NCBI RefSeq assembly: GCF_017114945.1
Contig: NZ_JABXKQ010000014.1
Coordinates: forward strand, 1-64,000
Direction: 5' to 3'
Length of the DNA stretch: 64,000 nucleotides
Origin: Nostoc sp. JL34
Lineage (GTDB): Bacteria; Cyanobacteriota; Cyanobacteriia; Cyanobacteriales; Nostocaceae
Both the position numbers and the translations under genes were made by a program. A model generated the notes under the pieces. The model saw only the letters and a list, made by a program, of their open reading frames with translations, searched no databases and had not been told where the DNA came from. Of the stretch, positions 1 through 9,190 are shown piece by piece. Position 1 is the stretch's first letter. The number at the start of each line of letters is the position of its first letter.

Positions 1-22
1 GCAGGGGGCAGGGGGCAGGGAG
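1..22. repeat. Heptanucleotide tandem repeat (GCAGGGG type)
   Basis: Three consecutive 7-bp units of the form GCAGGGG open the window. Such short tandemly repeated heptamers (STRR) are known from heterocystous cyanobacteria. The rest of the spacer up to the first gene is AT-rich with nothing recognisable. Confidence 0.7.
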
Positions 23-162
23 AAAGAGGTTTTCCTGACTTTTGCACGGATGCGGTAATCATAAGTAATTAACCGGACTTGATATTATTCAGTAACACCA
101 ATTTTTGATTGTAGTGTGGGCTAATGTACCCATTATTTAATTATTAATTAGTAATTATTAGG

Positions 163-1464
163 TCACATAGGCAGAGTAATAATAAACTTTGTCCCCTCAC
201 CAGGGATTGAAAAGCAGTTGACTTGTCCATTGTGTTTATCAACAATAATTTGGTAGCTGATTGCTAATCCCAGCCCGGTTCCCTTACCCACAGGTTTGGT
301 TGTGAAAGATGGCTCAAAAATTCGAGCTTGCACCTCAGCAAGCATACCGGGGCCATTATCTTGGATGCAAATTGTGACGGTTTGTTGCTGAGAATCAACC
401 GATGTAGTAATGGTGATGATGTTTGGACAAGCAGCAATCTCTTGATAAGAGTGGTTTAGATTGAGTTCATCAAATGCATCAATAGCATTGGCGATGATAT
501 TCATAAACACCTGGATCAGTTGTCCGGGATAGCAACTAATTGGAGGTAACTCACCATATTGTGTCACAACCTGGATTTTAGGGCGGTCTCCCTTGCCTTT
601 GAGTCGATGTTTCAACAGCATTAAGGTGCTATCGATTCCTTCGTGAATTTGAAAATCCACTTGAGATGAAATATCTGCGCGAGCAAAAGTTCTTAGAGAG
701 AGGCTGATATCTTTAAGACGGGTAATTCCCTGGCGCATTGATGTTAGAAGTTTCGGCAGATCCTCTGCCAGATACTCCAAGTCGATTTCTTCAACAAGTT
801 CTTCAATTTCTGTGTCTGGTTGCGGTAGCTTCTGCTGTTGGAGGCTTACCAAACGAAGCAGATCCTTTACATATTCCTCAATATGGGAAAAATTCCCGCC
901 CACAAAACCAACTGGATTATTAATCTCATGACCAATACCTGCAACCATCTGTCCGAGAGTGGACATTTTCTCACTCTGGATCAGTTGTAGTTGACTTTGT
1001 TGTAACTGCTCTAGAGATTGAGTTAATTCTGCGGTGCGCTCTTGTACACGTTCTTCCAATGTGCGGGTGAGATGGGAAATTTTTAGGTGTAACTTTAAAC
1101 GGGCAATGACTTCTTCCTGTTGGAAGGGTTTGGTAATGTAGTCAACTGCACCAATTTCCAATCCTGCCACCTTGTCTGTAGAATCGGATAGGGCAGTCAT
1201 GAAAATCACCGGAATATTCTGAGTGATGGGATTAGTTTTCAGCCTGCGACAAGTTTCAAATCCATCAATACCTGCCATCATCACATCCAAGAGAATGAGA
1301 TCGGGAGGGGCATATTCTGTTTGTTCGATCGCTGACTCTCCATCTGTTGCCATCAGGGCTTTCCAGCCACACCCCTGAATTGCTTCAGATAGCACCTTGA
1401 GATTGTTTGGATTGTCATCCACCAACAAAATATGTATGGGTTTCGAGATAGAAACAGCGATCAT
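163..1464 (-). CDS. Response regulator-histidine kinase fusion
   Basis: Cytoplasmic signalling protein of 433 aa with no membrane segment. Residues 10-125 form a receiver domain: acidic pair D16/D17, phospho-acceptor D60 in LILLDVMM, T90 and K112. Residues 125-170 are a coiled coil. A histidine kinase core follows, with H179 in GHEINNPVG, an N box near residue 320 ([10 protein letters not shown]) and G boxes DNGPGM and [11 protein letters not shown] receiver in front of a kinase suggests it takes phosphate from another kinase. The obvious partner is the CHASE2 hybrid kinase upstream: this ATG overlaps that gene's TGA by 4 bp, implying translational coupling. The stimulus and final output are not visible. 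Domain assignment is firm; the partnership is inference. Confidence 0.93.
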   Translation of the reverse strand: MIAVSISKPIHILLVDDNPNNLKVLSEAIQGCGWKALMATDGESAIEQTEYAPPDLILLDVMMAGIDGFETCRRLKTNPITQNIPVIFMTALSDSTDKVAGLEIGAVDYITKPFQQEEVIARLKLHLKISHLTRTLEERVQERTAELTQSLEQLQQSQLQLIQSEKMSTLGQMVAGIGHEINNPVGFVGGNFSHIEEYVKDLLRLVSLQQQKLPQPDTEIEELVEEIDLEYLAEDLPKLLTSMRQGITRLKDISLSLRTFARADISSQVDFQIHEGIDSTLMLLKHRLKGKGDRPKIQVVTQYGELPPISCYPGQLIQVFMNIIANAIDAFDELNLNHSYQEIAACPNIITITTSVDSQQQTVTICIQDNGPGMLAEVQARIFEPSFTTKPVGKGTGLGLAISYQIIVDKHNGQVNCFSIPGEGTKFIITLPM

Positions 1465-4256
1465 GGATGTAACTCCGTTGTGACAAATGATTTGAGGAAC
1501 TTACGGATTTTTCCGGTTTGGAAATTGGCAGTGAGTTTGCTTAACTCTGCCGTGAAGGGAGCTAGCTGCCTATTTTGCTCAACTAGCTCTCTTAACATTC
1601 CCTCAATCGCTGAGATATCCCCCATCATTGCCAGATGATAGAGTTGTTGCAAAACATCCTGGGATGGTAGAACCCATTTACCTTTGAGAGGTGAAGGTTG
1701 GGCATACATCCACTTGACTCCCAACAGATCACGCAGTCTATCGAGTAGTTCATCAATCTGGAGGGGTTTGGGTAGGAATGCTGTTGCCCCTGCTTCTAAA
1801 CTCCGCTGGCGATTTGACTCAAAGACGCTGGCACTAGAGACGATAATCGCAATAGAACGGGTTTGCGGATTCGCTTGCAGGTGAACCATTAGTTCAAAAC
1901 CATCCATGTTGGGCATGGCTAAATCGAGCAGAATCACATCTGGATTGTGTTCAATTGCCATCTGTAGCCCAAGTTTACCATCGGTCGCTTCCAGGGTTCG
2001 ACAACCAATTTCTTGCAGCAGATTGGTTAACATAGAACAGTGGTTGCGATCGTCATCGACAATCAAAATCTGCGGCGCACTGCCCCGAATCTCGGTAATT
2101 TTCTGGGGAGTTGGGGCGTAGCCCATCGTAGACATCACTCCTCCATACCAGTCATGTAGGCGTACGTCGTAGACATCAAGCGGTACTGATACTGTCAAAT
2201 CCAGCCAAAACAGACTTCCTTCGCCCAGGTGACTCTGCACCTGAATTTGGCTCTCCATCAAGGCTGCAATTCTTTGGCTAATCGCTAATCCCAAGCCAGT
2301 ACCTTCAGATCGCTGCCCTGCTTTACCCACTTGCTCAAAGGGCAAAAAGATTTTTTCGAGTTGCTCTGGTGACATCCCAATACCCGTATCTTCAATCTGA
2401 AAACGAATCTTGAGCGTTGGGGATTGGGTATTCTCCTTATCTCCCTTGTCCCCCTTGTCCCCAGTCTCCAATACCTCTACTTTGAACGTTACACCACCGC
2501 TGTCTGTAAATTTGATCGCGTTGCCCAACAAGTTAATCAACACTTGCCGCAGCCGTTTTTCATCGACTTCAATGGCAAGTGGTAGGCGATCGCTAATTAA
2601 GACATTAAATGCAATCCCTTTCTGTTCAGCCCCAATACCACAAATCTCAGTCACACCATATAAGAAATTGGGTAGATGCACACTGGTTACCACCAAGTCC
2701 AATTTCCTCGCTTCTATCTTCGAGAGATCGAGAATGTCATTGATTAGCATCAAAAGGTGTGATCCGCATTGGTAGATAATGCCGACTCCTTCCAGATTTT
2801 TAGCTGTCATGTTTGGCGAGCCTTCTAGTACCTGGGCAAAACCAAGGATGCCATTGAGAGGTGTACGTAGTTCGTGGCTCATATTGGCGAGAAACTCACT
2901 TTTTGCCTGATTGGCAGCATCGGCAGCAAGCTTGGCCTCAACCAATTCATGAGTTCGTTCTTCGACTTTTGTCTCCAGGGTTTTAGAATAATCCAAGAGT
3001 TTACTGTTGGCAATTTCTAGTTGGCGATTTGTTTCTTCTAACTTCCGCTGTTTATAGGCATTCGTTGTTGCAATCACACTACCGATAAACGCGGCTAAGG
3101 TGGGTGTTACCGGAATTAAAACCCCATACAAAAACATTCCATAGCCACCCCCAATGCAGGCTCCACTAACGCCTACAGTTACCCAAAGAATTTTGCCACC
3201 GGGAATCCGCAGCCTGCTATTGGATAACAACCAACTGCCCGTAGAACCAATGACAGACCACAAAACAATCCAGAGTGATAAATTAATGCCAGAAACGCCG
3301 TGCAGACTGGCTTTTCCTGTTTTTGCCCCTCGGACTAGTTGATGAGCAATATTGGCATGAACAACCACACCTGGAGTCGGTTTTTGAGCAGATACCCAGG
3401 AAGAAAAGGGTGTGCTGAAGAAATCATTGGTACTGGAAGCGACTGACCCAATAAATACCATGCGATCGCGCATCAAATCTGCCGGAATTCGCCCTGCTAA
3501 CACATCGCGCATGGAAACTCTACGAAAGGCTGTATCTGTTCCATACCAATTGAGCAGAATTTGATAGCCTCCTAAATCGGCATCAGGATAACCTGCTTCT
3601 TGATTTTGCAGTGGTAGGTAAATTTCCTTGCCCAACTGAAACTTTTGTTTTTGAGGGTCAATGCTTTCTAAGCTAATTTTTTCAGCTTCCAGGTACTTTA
3701 GAGCTACAAGGGTTGCCAGTCCGGCTTTAATGGTGTTTTTCTCTTTGGCATCTTCAGCTGTCAAGAGGGCACGACGTACAAAGCGATCGCCATCCAACAC
3801 TAAATCTGCTAATCCTACCTGATCCTTTTTTTTCAATTCCGGTGGGGGATTGACGCGTTCACCGGTAATTTTCTCAACTCCGATCAAATTGGGAGTGTTG
3901 CGGAAGACTTGAACAAGTTGATCGTGTCCGTTTCCTTCGGGTAAATCTCGATAGAGATCCAGTCCAATGGCGCGGGGTTGTTGCGCCCGGATTTTTTCTA
4001 GTAATTTTGCCAGCGCCCAGTCTGGAACTGGCCATTTACGTACCGATTGGATATCGCGCTCATCAATTGTGACAATCACAATTTCATCAGCGATCGCCTG
4101 TGAGGATCGCTGACGAACCCATTCGTCGCGAATTTTCCATTCCGGTAAATTGAAAAGTCCCAACGATTGCCCAACTATAACCGTCAAGGCAACGCTGGGA
4201 GTAATAATCAAAAGGCTGCGAGTACGTTGGATAAAAACCTGGAATCTGCGCCACAT
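1461..4256 (-). CDS. CHASE2-domain hybrid histidine kinase
   Basis: Membrane sensor kinase of 931 aa. After one N-terminal membrane segment comes a periplasmic CHASE2 domain (to about residue 350), two or three membrane helices and a coiled coil. A kinase core follows, with the phospho-histidine in [11 protein letters not shown] near residue 465 and ATP-binding boxes [10 protein letters not shown] receiver domain (ILIVDDDRN; acceptor Asp in [12 protein letters not shown]) and a 70-residue tail end the protein. I start at ATG 4256 (MWRRFQVF). The open frame runs 40 codons further upstream, but that stretch reads through heptamer repeats and its peptide (GIGHWV) is typical spurious repeat translation. 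The linker between kinase and receiver contains two copies of a palindromic repeat (2116-2177). It sits 120 bp downstream of the DUF928 gene and overlaps the next gene by 4 bp. Confidence 0.92.
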   Translation of the reverse strand: MWRRFQVFIQRTRSLLIITPSVALTVIVGQSLGLFNLPEWKIRDEWVRQRSSQAIADEIVIVTIDERDIQSVRKWPVPDWALAKLLEKIRAQQPRAIGLDLYRDLPEGNGHDQLVQVFRNTPNLIGVEKITGERVNPPPELKKKDQVGLADLVLDGDRFVRRALLTAEDAKEKNTIKAGLATLVALKYLEAEKISLESIDPQKQKFQLGKEIYLPLQNQEAGYPDADLGGYQILLNWYGTDTAFRRVSMRDVLAGRIPADLMRDRMVFIGSVASSTNDFFSTPFSSWVSAQKPTPGVVVHANIAHQLVRGAKTGKASLHGVSGINLSLWIVLWSVIGSTGSWLLSNSRLRIPGGKILWVTVGVSGACIGGGYGMFLYGVLIPVTPTLAAFIGSVIATTNAYKQRKLEETNRQLEIANSKLLDYSKTLETKVEERTHELVEAKLAADAANQAKSEFLANMSHELRTPLNGILGFAQVLEGSPNMTAKNLEGVGIIYQCGSHLLMLINDILDLSKIEARKLDLVVTSVHLPNFLYGVTEICGIGAEQKGIAFNVLISDRLPLAIEVDEKRLRQVLINLLGNAIKFTDSGGVTFKVEVLETGDKGDKGDKENTQSPTLKIRFQIEDTGIGMSPEQLEKIFLPFEQVGKAGQRSEGTGLGLAISQRIAALMESQIQVQSHLGEGSLFWLDLTVSVPLDVYDVRLHDWYGGVMSTMGYAPTPQKITEIRGSAPQILIVDDDRNHCSMLTNLLQEIGCRTLEATDGKLGLQMAIEHNPDVILLDLAMPNMDGFELMVHLQANPQTRSIAIIVSSASVFESNRQRSLEAGATAFLPKPLQIDELLDRLRDLLGVKWMYAQPSPLKGKWVLPSQDVLQQLYHLAMMGDISAIEGMLRELVEQNRQLAPFTAELSKLTANFQTGKIRKFLKSFVTTELHP
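2116..2177. repeat. Two copies of a palindromic repeat inside the CHASE2 kinase gene
   Basis: Copies at 2116-2136 and 2156-2177 share the core GTAGACATC preceded by GCGTAGCCC- or GCGTACG-type sequence. A third relative lies in the TpsA-like gene at 9383-9411. On the coding strand one copy is read as DVYDVRL and the other as MSTMGYA, so the same DNA repeat is translated in two frames within a single protein. Both fall in the linker between the ATPase and receiver domains, where extra residues are probably tolerated. Confidence 0.7.
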
Positions 4257-4342
4257 ATTTGTGCCATAGAATGAATAGGGAGTGGGGACTGGGGACTGGG
4301 TGGAAGGAAGAAGAGGGGGACAAAGAGAATAATTACTCTTAA

Positions 4343-4370
4343 CCCAATGCCCAATGCCCAATGCCCAAAT
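4343..4370. repeat. Heptanucleotide tandem repeat (CCCAATG type)
   Basis: Nearly four units of CCCAATG lie in the 119-bp spacer between the DUF928 gene and the CHASE2 kinase. A short GGGGACT repeat lies nearby at about 4283-4300. The same CCCAATG array occurs at 14934-14961. Confidence 0.8.
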
Positions 4371-4375
4371 TGGCA

Positions 4376-5296
4376 TTAGTTAGTAGATGCCAATAAGTTC
4401 GCTGTTACAATCTCCTTCAAACTCACTGAGGACAGAAGTTCTTCCCATTGTTTGCGGAGAGTTGCATTGTTAGGCTGGGCGGTGTATACCGCTGCAAGTG
4501 TTGCCACACAGTCATACCAAACACCATTTTTACCCAAAACAGTAGCCCGCTTCAGAGCATCTTTCTCTTGCATTGCTGTTGCTAACTCAGCACTAGGCTG
4601 GATACGCTGAACCCAACCATCGACGTAAGGTGTACTGGGGCTGAGTTGTCCATCTACTTTAAGTGCTAGAAACCATTGGTAGTTTTTGCCAACGGCTAAA
4701 GCGGGTGCATTGGCTGGTAATTTGATCGCGATTACCCCAGTTTTCCCTGCAACTGAAATGTTCATCTGATGTTGCATGTTGCCAGCTTCATCCTTGAGGC
4801 TAAACAACGCTTCTTGGGCATTGGAAGCCGGGAGATACACCAGAATTGTGGGACGTTCAGACACTGTTGTGCCATAGAAATTTTGGGGCAAGAGGGCGAT
4901 TAGCGCTGCTGGTTGTGTTGTGCTTACAGTCGATGGATTCAAGTAGTAAGTACCAACGCGAGAAGCACCCGCACTTGCTTGTTGGGGAGCGCCTTTTCCA
5001 GGGGCAGGCGTAAAGAGGTTGCCGCGAGAAGCTCCTCCAGTTGCTTGTCTGGGCGCACCTTTTCCAGGGGCAGGTGTAAAGAGGTTGCCTCGAGAAGCTC
5101 CTCCCGTTGCTTGTCTGGGCACACCTTTCCCGGAAGTAGGCGTAAACATACTACCCCGAGAAGCTCCTCCCGTTGCTTGACTAGGAGAACCACTGTTGAT
5201 GGGCGGGGTAAATGTAACAGCATGAGCACTAGTCCATGCACTGCTAGTAATCAGAGCGATGACGCTCAATGTACTAGCTAAATATCGACGTTGCAT
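4376..5296 (-). CDS. DUF928 family exported protein with internal tandem repeat
   Basis: Protein of 306 aa with a cleavable-looking signal peptide (residues 1-26, ending in SAHA). Residues 29-116 are about four copies of a 22-residue repeat of the type [20 protein letters not shown], encoded by 66-bp DNA units. The rest matches the cyanobacterial DUF928 family: the [10 protein letters not shown] segment, a [10 protein letters not shown] strand, VDGWVQRI and the C-terminal [14 protein letters not shown] helix. Its biochemical role is unknown; it is presumably periplasmic. In cyanobacteria the family is often found with CHASE2 and CHAT genes, as here. Repeat copies 2-4 are nearly identical, so copy number could vary between strains. 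Confidence 0.85.
   Translation of the reverse strand: MQRRYLASTLSVIALITSSAWTSAHAVTFTPPINSGSPSQATGGASRGSMFTPTSGKGVPRQATGGASRGNLFTPAPGKGAPRQATGGASRGNLFTPAPGKGAPQQASAGASRVGTYYLNPSTVSTTQPAALIALLPQNFYGTTVSERPTILVYLPASNAQEALFSLKDEAGNMQHQMNISVAGKTGVIAIKLPANAPALAVGKNYQWFLALKVDGQLSPSTPYVDGWVQRIQPSAELATAMQEKDALKRATVLGKNGVWYDCVATLAAVYTAQPNNATLRKQWEELLSSVSLKEIVTANLLASTN
4952..5212 (-). repeat. 66-bp tandem repeat inside the DUF928 gene
   Basis: About four head-to-tail units of 66 bp encode a Gly/Ala/Pro-rich 22-residue peptide repeat directly after the signal peptide. The two central units are almost identical at both DNA and protein level; the outer units are more diverged. Confidence 0.85.
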
Positions 5297-5570
5297 GATG
5301 CTTTACCTCATCTAATTGAAATGTGATAGAAAATATGTTGCCTTCGACTCTGATCAGAAGTTCAGAGAATAAGTCCAAGCAATAGTCAACAGATTTGGGA
5401 TTTTGGATTTGTGTCACCCACAAGGGATGTTAGTCCAGCATGAACCAAAAGAAGCTAAAATTGGCACAGTCAAATCAGGAAACTTCTACTAGCAGTATAG
5501 GCGAGGTTTAGCTCAAACACTGTAAAAAATAGCCTAACTTATTTGTAGTAGAGTCCGTTTTATTACTTAG

Positions 5571-8135
5571 TTAAATCCAGTTGCCGATCAAAACAAAGCC
5601 AGACCAAAAGAACGGATCGTGGAAATCAGTTTGGCGAATTAGGCTAATTTGTGCTTGTCTTAGTGCTTCGGCTTTAGTGATTTTGGGTTGTCGCAGTTGT
5701 TCATAGAAGCGAGTCATGAGTATTGCCGCTGCCCGGTCTTTGACGGGCCATAGGGTGGCTATAGTTGAGCGAGCGCCGGATTTCACAGCCAAGCCCGCCA
5801 GTCCCAAGACGGCGCGATCGTCTCCTGCTGCTGTATCGCAGGCACTTAATACCAGCAACTCGATGGCTTTCGATGGATCGCTACCCCGATTTTTCAGGAG
5901 TTCCGAGAACTCCTTAACGTTGACTTCTCCATCCCAAGTGAGCAAGAAAGTATCTTCGAGGCGGGAGCTAAACTGTCCGTGGGTTGCTAGGTGGACAATA
6001 CTTGCGCTACTGGATTTCACTCGTTCAGCAAGGGCTTTACTAGTGAATTCCTGGTTCAGTAACAGAGAGGAGGATATGGACTTAGAGATTTGTTTAACTT
6101 CTGATTCTACAGCGGGCAAAGCACTAAATCCAGCGCGAGATTGGCTGATGCCACCCACGATCGCACTGATGTGGTTTTGATGAAGCGATCGCGTCGCCAT
6201 CAGTTGTAATCCTGGTGAGAGCGCCACAGCATACTTCTCAATCAGATATTGCTTACCGTCATACAGAGCTGCTATGGGAATGTTCCGCAACCGACCATCT
6301 AAAACAAACACTAATGTCTTAGTATTAATGAATGCTTGATCTCCTTCTGCTGGACGAATCAACCAATCATAAATCTGTTGAGACAATCGATCCCGATCTT
6401 GGGAATCTGAGACTGGGTTGAGAGCAACCAAAAACTTGTTCAGAGTCTGCTCCATTTCAGTTTGAGATTTGTGAGTGACATAAGAACGGAGTGGTTGCCC
6501 TGCTTTGGAGAGGATTACCGTTAAACGATCTGGCAAGATAATTGGATAAACGATAGTTGCAGTGGGATCAACCCGATCAATTTGTTGAGTTCTATCTAAA
6601 CAGGCTTCCCGAAAAAAGTTATCGAGTTCTGCAATTTGGAGTGCCTCAATCAATTCACGAGCTTGCATTAGTTCTGCTTGACTCGGTTGATTTTCTAGAA
6701 GTAAATCAACTAGTTCCCGGTAGACAGGCTCCACACTGGTGCGAAAAGAGAACTGGACATCAGAGTTGATAGCTACCAAATCGCCCCGCAGTGCCTTTAA
6801 GGCATTGACTGCTTCTATATAGGCAGTAATTGCTTTTGAGCGATCGCCTTGTTGCTTATATAGCTGTCCTACCTGCCAAGCAGATTGAGCAATGATATCG
6901 TTAGCTTGGAGTTGACGGGCAATGTTGAGGGATTTCTGAGTTAACTCCTGTGCTTCAGATAACTGCTGTGTACGCCGATAGAGTTTTCCCCACTGATGCA
7001 GTGCATAAGCTTCTGCTTGAGTATCTTGGATTTGTTGTGCAGATTTGACTGTGACTGCCATCAGTTGGGCTAAATCTTTCAATGGTATAATTTGGTCAGA
7101 ATTTGACTGGTGGTTGAGGGTGGCAACAAAATTAATCGCTGCGTAGAGGGAGGTATGACTGGGGGGTAGTTCCCGGAGTCGTTGGAGTAGTTGAGGTGCA
7201 AGTGGGATAGCAAACTCAGGTTTGTCGTAATTGAGGAAAAGTTTAAACTCAGCTAAACGCGCTTGCAACTGATCGCTTGGGTTGCTGGCTAAGAGTTGAG
7301 CCTGTTTAAAGTAATCTAATCCTGCTTCTGGATCTTGCAAATCAACGGCAGTTTGACCTAGGCTGATCAGAATAGAACTTAAGTGAGGTTTAGCTGCAAT
7401 TTTGCTAGCGATCGCTAAACTTTGCTCTAAAATCTGTTGACTTTTACTAGAGTCGCCAATCATTTGTAAAGCTAAACCAAGCGATCGCAATCCACTAACT
7501 TTGACTTCCGAATCTGGCATTGCTAAGAGCTTTTGAGTCAGCGCCTCCAACTGCTGTTTAGAACGGCGATAAAATCCTAAACTTTGTAAAGCTTGTGCCT
7601 GGTTGATTTGACTACCCAAGCTGCCTGTTTTGTCACCTGCTTGGTCATAAAATTTTTGAGCTTGTTGCCAACTTTCTAGCGCGGTTTCAGCTTTGCCAGT
7701 ATGCAGTTGCAAATTTGCTTGCGTATTGAGTGCTTGTGCCCAAAGAATTGCATCAGCAGGGGGTCTAGCTGTTTGCAATAGTTTCAGACTTTGCTCAATA
7801 GACTGTTGGGCTGCTTCCCATTGATTAAGTTCCTGTTGTGCCAGTGAGAGATAACTCAAACTGAGAGCTTCGCCCTGGCGATCGCCTTGGGTATGATACT
7901 GTTGTGCTGCCGTTTGCCAACTTCTCACTGCTTCTACAAAGCGTCCTGAATGGTAGAGGTTTCGTCCCTGTTCTAGCCAATTGGTAGGCTGGGAAGTGGA
8001 TGCAGACACATTCAGGGTAGAAGTTGTTGGTAATTGCAGAGATGCTATAGCAGGTGTAATGGTGACTGCCAAACACAAGCTCAAAATACTCAGACTAATA
8101 TATAACCAACGACATTGTTTAATTTGGAAAGTCAT
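5571..8135 (-). CDS. Exported TPR-CHAT domain protein
   Basis: Protein of 854 aa. Residues 1-32 look like a signal peptide (hydrophobic core ISLSILSLCLAVTITPAIAS). Residues 50-460 consist of repeated helix pairs of TPR type (for example EAVRSWQTAAQQYHTQGD). The C-terminal third is a CHAT (caspase-HetF) domain. The expected catalytic pair is present, H719 in LATHGQ and C766 in LSACDTAAGDD, so proteolytic activity is plausible. It sits upstream of the DUF928 and CHASE2 kinase genes on the same strand, with a 274-bp spacer before DUF928 in which no gene is visible. Its substrate is unknown; co-location with an exoprotein gene suggests a role at the cell surface (inference). Confidence 0.88.
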   Translation of the reverse strand: MTFQIKQCRWLYISLSILSLCLAVTITPAIASLQLPTTSTLNVSASTSQPTNWLEQGRNLYHSGRFVEAVRSWQTAAQQYHTQGDRQGEALSLSYLSLAQQELNQWEAAQQSIEQSLKLLQTARPPADAILWAQALNTQANLQLHTGKAETALESWQQAQKFYDQAGDKTGSLGSQINQAQALQSLGFYRRSKQQLEALTQKLLAMPDSEVKVSGLRSLGLALQMIGDSSKSQQILEQSLAIASKIAAKPHLSSILISLGQTAVDLQDPEAGLDYFKQAQLLASNPSDQLQARLAEFKLFLNYDKPEFAIPLAPQLLQRLRELPPSHTSLYAAINFVATLNHQSNSDQIIPLKDLAQLMAVTVKSAQQIQDTQAEAYALHQWGKLYRRTQQLSEAQELTQKSLNIARQLQANDIIAQSAWQVGQLYKQQGDRSKAITAYIEAVNALKALRGDLVAINSDVQFSFRTSVEPVYRELVDLLLENQPSQAELMQARELIEALQIAELDNFFREACLDRTQQIDRVDPTATIVYPIILPDRLTVILSKAGQPLRSYVTHKSQTEMEQTLNKFLVALNPVSDSQDRDRLSQQIYDWLIRPAEGDQAFINTKTLVFVLDGRLRNIPIAALYDGKQYLIEKYAVALSPGLQLMATRSLHQNHISAIVGGISQSRAGFSALPAVESEVKQISKSISSSLLLNQEFTSKALAERVKSSSASIVHLATHGQFSSRLEDTFLLTWDGEVNVKEFSELLKNRGSDPSKAIELLVLSACDTAAGDDRAVLGLAGLAVKSGARSTIATLWPVKDRAAAILMTRFYEQLRQPKITKAEALRQAQISLIRQTDFHDPFFWSGFVLIGNWI

Positions 8136-8241
8136 AGGTTGTTACCTGAGCTATAGCCGATAGCATTATCCCTGGAATTAATAACCCACTTGTGAATATA
8201 AATAGAAAAGCGTAGACGCTTCGCGGTGAGGGGGTTGCAGT

Positions 8242-8344
8242 CTTCTCTACGAGACGCTGCGCGTTGGCAAAGCCTCTCACAGAGAAGGCGGTTTCCGTTA
8301 ATTGCGACCCCCCAAACCCATTGGCGCAGCCTCTCGTAGAGAAG
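8242..8344. repeat. Interspersed palindromic repeat in a 385-bp spacer
   Basis: The spacer 8136-8520 holds a composite palindromic element. The arms CTTCTCTACGAGACGCTGCG (from 8242) and its imperfect complement (ending 8344) flank a second pair built on GCCTCTC and GAGAAGG. An open frame across it (8119-8439) translates repeat sequence and is not accepted as a gene. Confidence 0.6.
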
Positions 8345-8520
8345 GGCTTGTTGTTAGACATCGCTTTTATTGACATGAAATACTTACCTTTAACTAATAG
8401 TCTTATAATTCCCGAAATAGTTGTGTTGATAACAAACACCTATTGTCTGGAATGAAAGTAATTATCAGCTATCAGCATATTATCGAGTGTTCTTTGGAGT
8501 GTAGATAGAAAAAGCTCTAT

Positions 8521-9138
8521 CTATAAAGCACTATTAAAAATGTGATTAGCAGTCAGTTTCAATTCTGGAAAAGTAGGGAATATAATCCGTTCCAAATCCC
8601 TAAATTGAGAAACTTGATATTCTTCATCAACTAGATAATAAATAGAAATAGTTGGTTGTTTGGGATTAGCAATAAATTTTATTACTCCCAAATCTGCATA
8701 ATCAACGATCCAATATTCAGGAATCTTTATTGCCTCATAATTCCCTAACTTGGTGTAATAATCATCTTCCCAGTTTATACTGACAACCTCAATAACTAAA
8801 GAAATAGATTCACTTTGAGTCACAGTAGATTCTTTTTTCCATAATTCCTCATTCGGCAAATTAGCATCGTTGATTAAAACCACATCTGGTGAGTAACCCG
8901 ATGATTTTCTCGGTGGTTTTATTAACGCTGTTTTGGGGATAAAGTATGGCAGTTTCAACCGCTTATATTCAACAGTGATTTCCCCTGCTAAAAATCCCGT
9001 AACTTTTTCATGTTTTCCGCTCGACTGAGGTATTTCAACAATTATCCCGTCGTGTAATTCGTAACGCTTGCCGATATTTTCCGGCAGCCATTCGATAAAT
9101 TCTTCAAAGGTAAATAATTTGGGTAAAGCTTGAGCCAT
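8521..9138 (-). CDS. Uma2 family (DUF820) PD-(D/E)XK nuclease-fold protein
   Basis: Protein of 205 aa, normal length for the family that is amplified in cyanobacterial genomes. It shows the usual N-terminus (FTFEEFIEWLP, then RYELHDGIIVEIP), the acidic SPDVVLI segment, the ISLVIEVVS strand and the NYEAIKIPEYWIVD motif that together form the nuclease-like core. In vivo function of the family is unsettled. The gene lies between the TpsA-like and CHAT genes on the same strand and may be a later insertion, because those two are usually closer to each other in cyanobacterial genomes (from memory). Confidence 0.88.
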   Translation of the reverse strand: MAQALPKLFTFEEFIEWLPENIGKRYELHDGIIVEIPQSSGKHEKVTGFLAGEITVEYKRLKLPYFIPKTALIKPPRKSSGYSPDVVLINDANLPNEELWKKESTVTQSESISLVIEVVSINWEDDYYTKLGNYEAIKIPEYWIVDYADLGVIKFIANPKQPTISIYYLVDEEYQVSQFRDLERIIFPTFPELKLTANHIFNSAL

Positions 9139-9190
9139 ATCAACACCTTTGCTTGTTTTGACACTTTACCATTTCTAGCATCGGGACTGA

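Noticed and set aside
4257..4376. 40-codon N-terminal extension of the CHASE2 hybrid kinase
   Set aside because: It reads through CCCAATG heptamer repeats, and the membrane segment and CHASE2 domain follow ATG 4256 naturally.
5716..6180. 154-codon frame antisense to the exported CHAT gene
   Set aside because: Lies wholly within a well-supported gene on the other strand, with no independent evidence.
8119..8439. Minus-strand 106-codon open frame upstream of the CHAT gene
   Set aside because: Its middle part is palindromic spacer repeat and it overlaps the start of the real CHAT gene.
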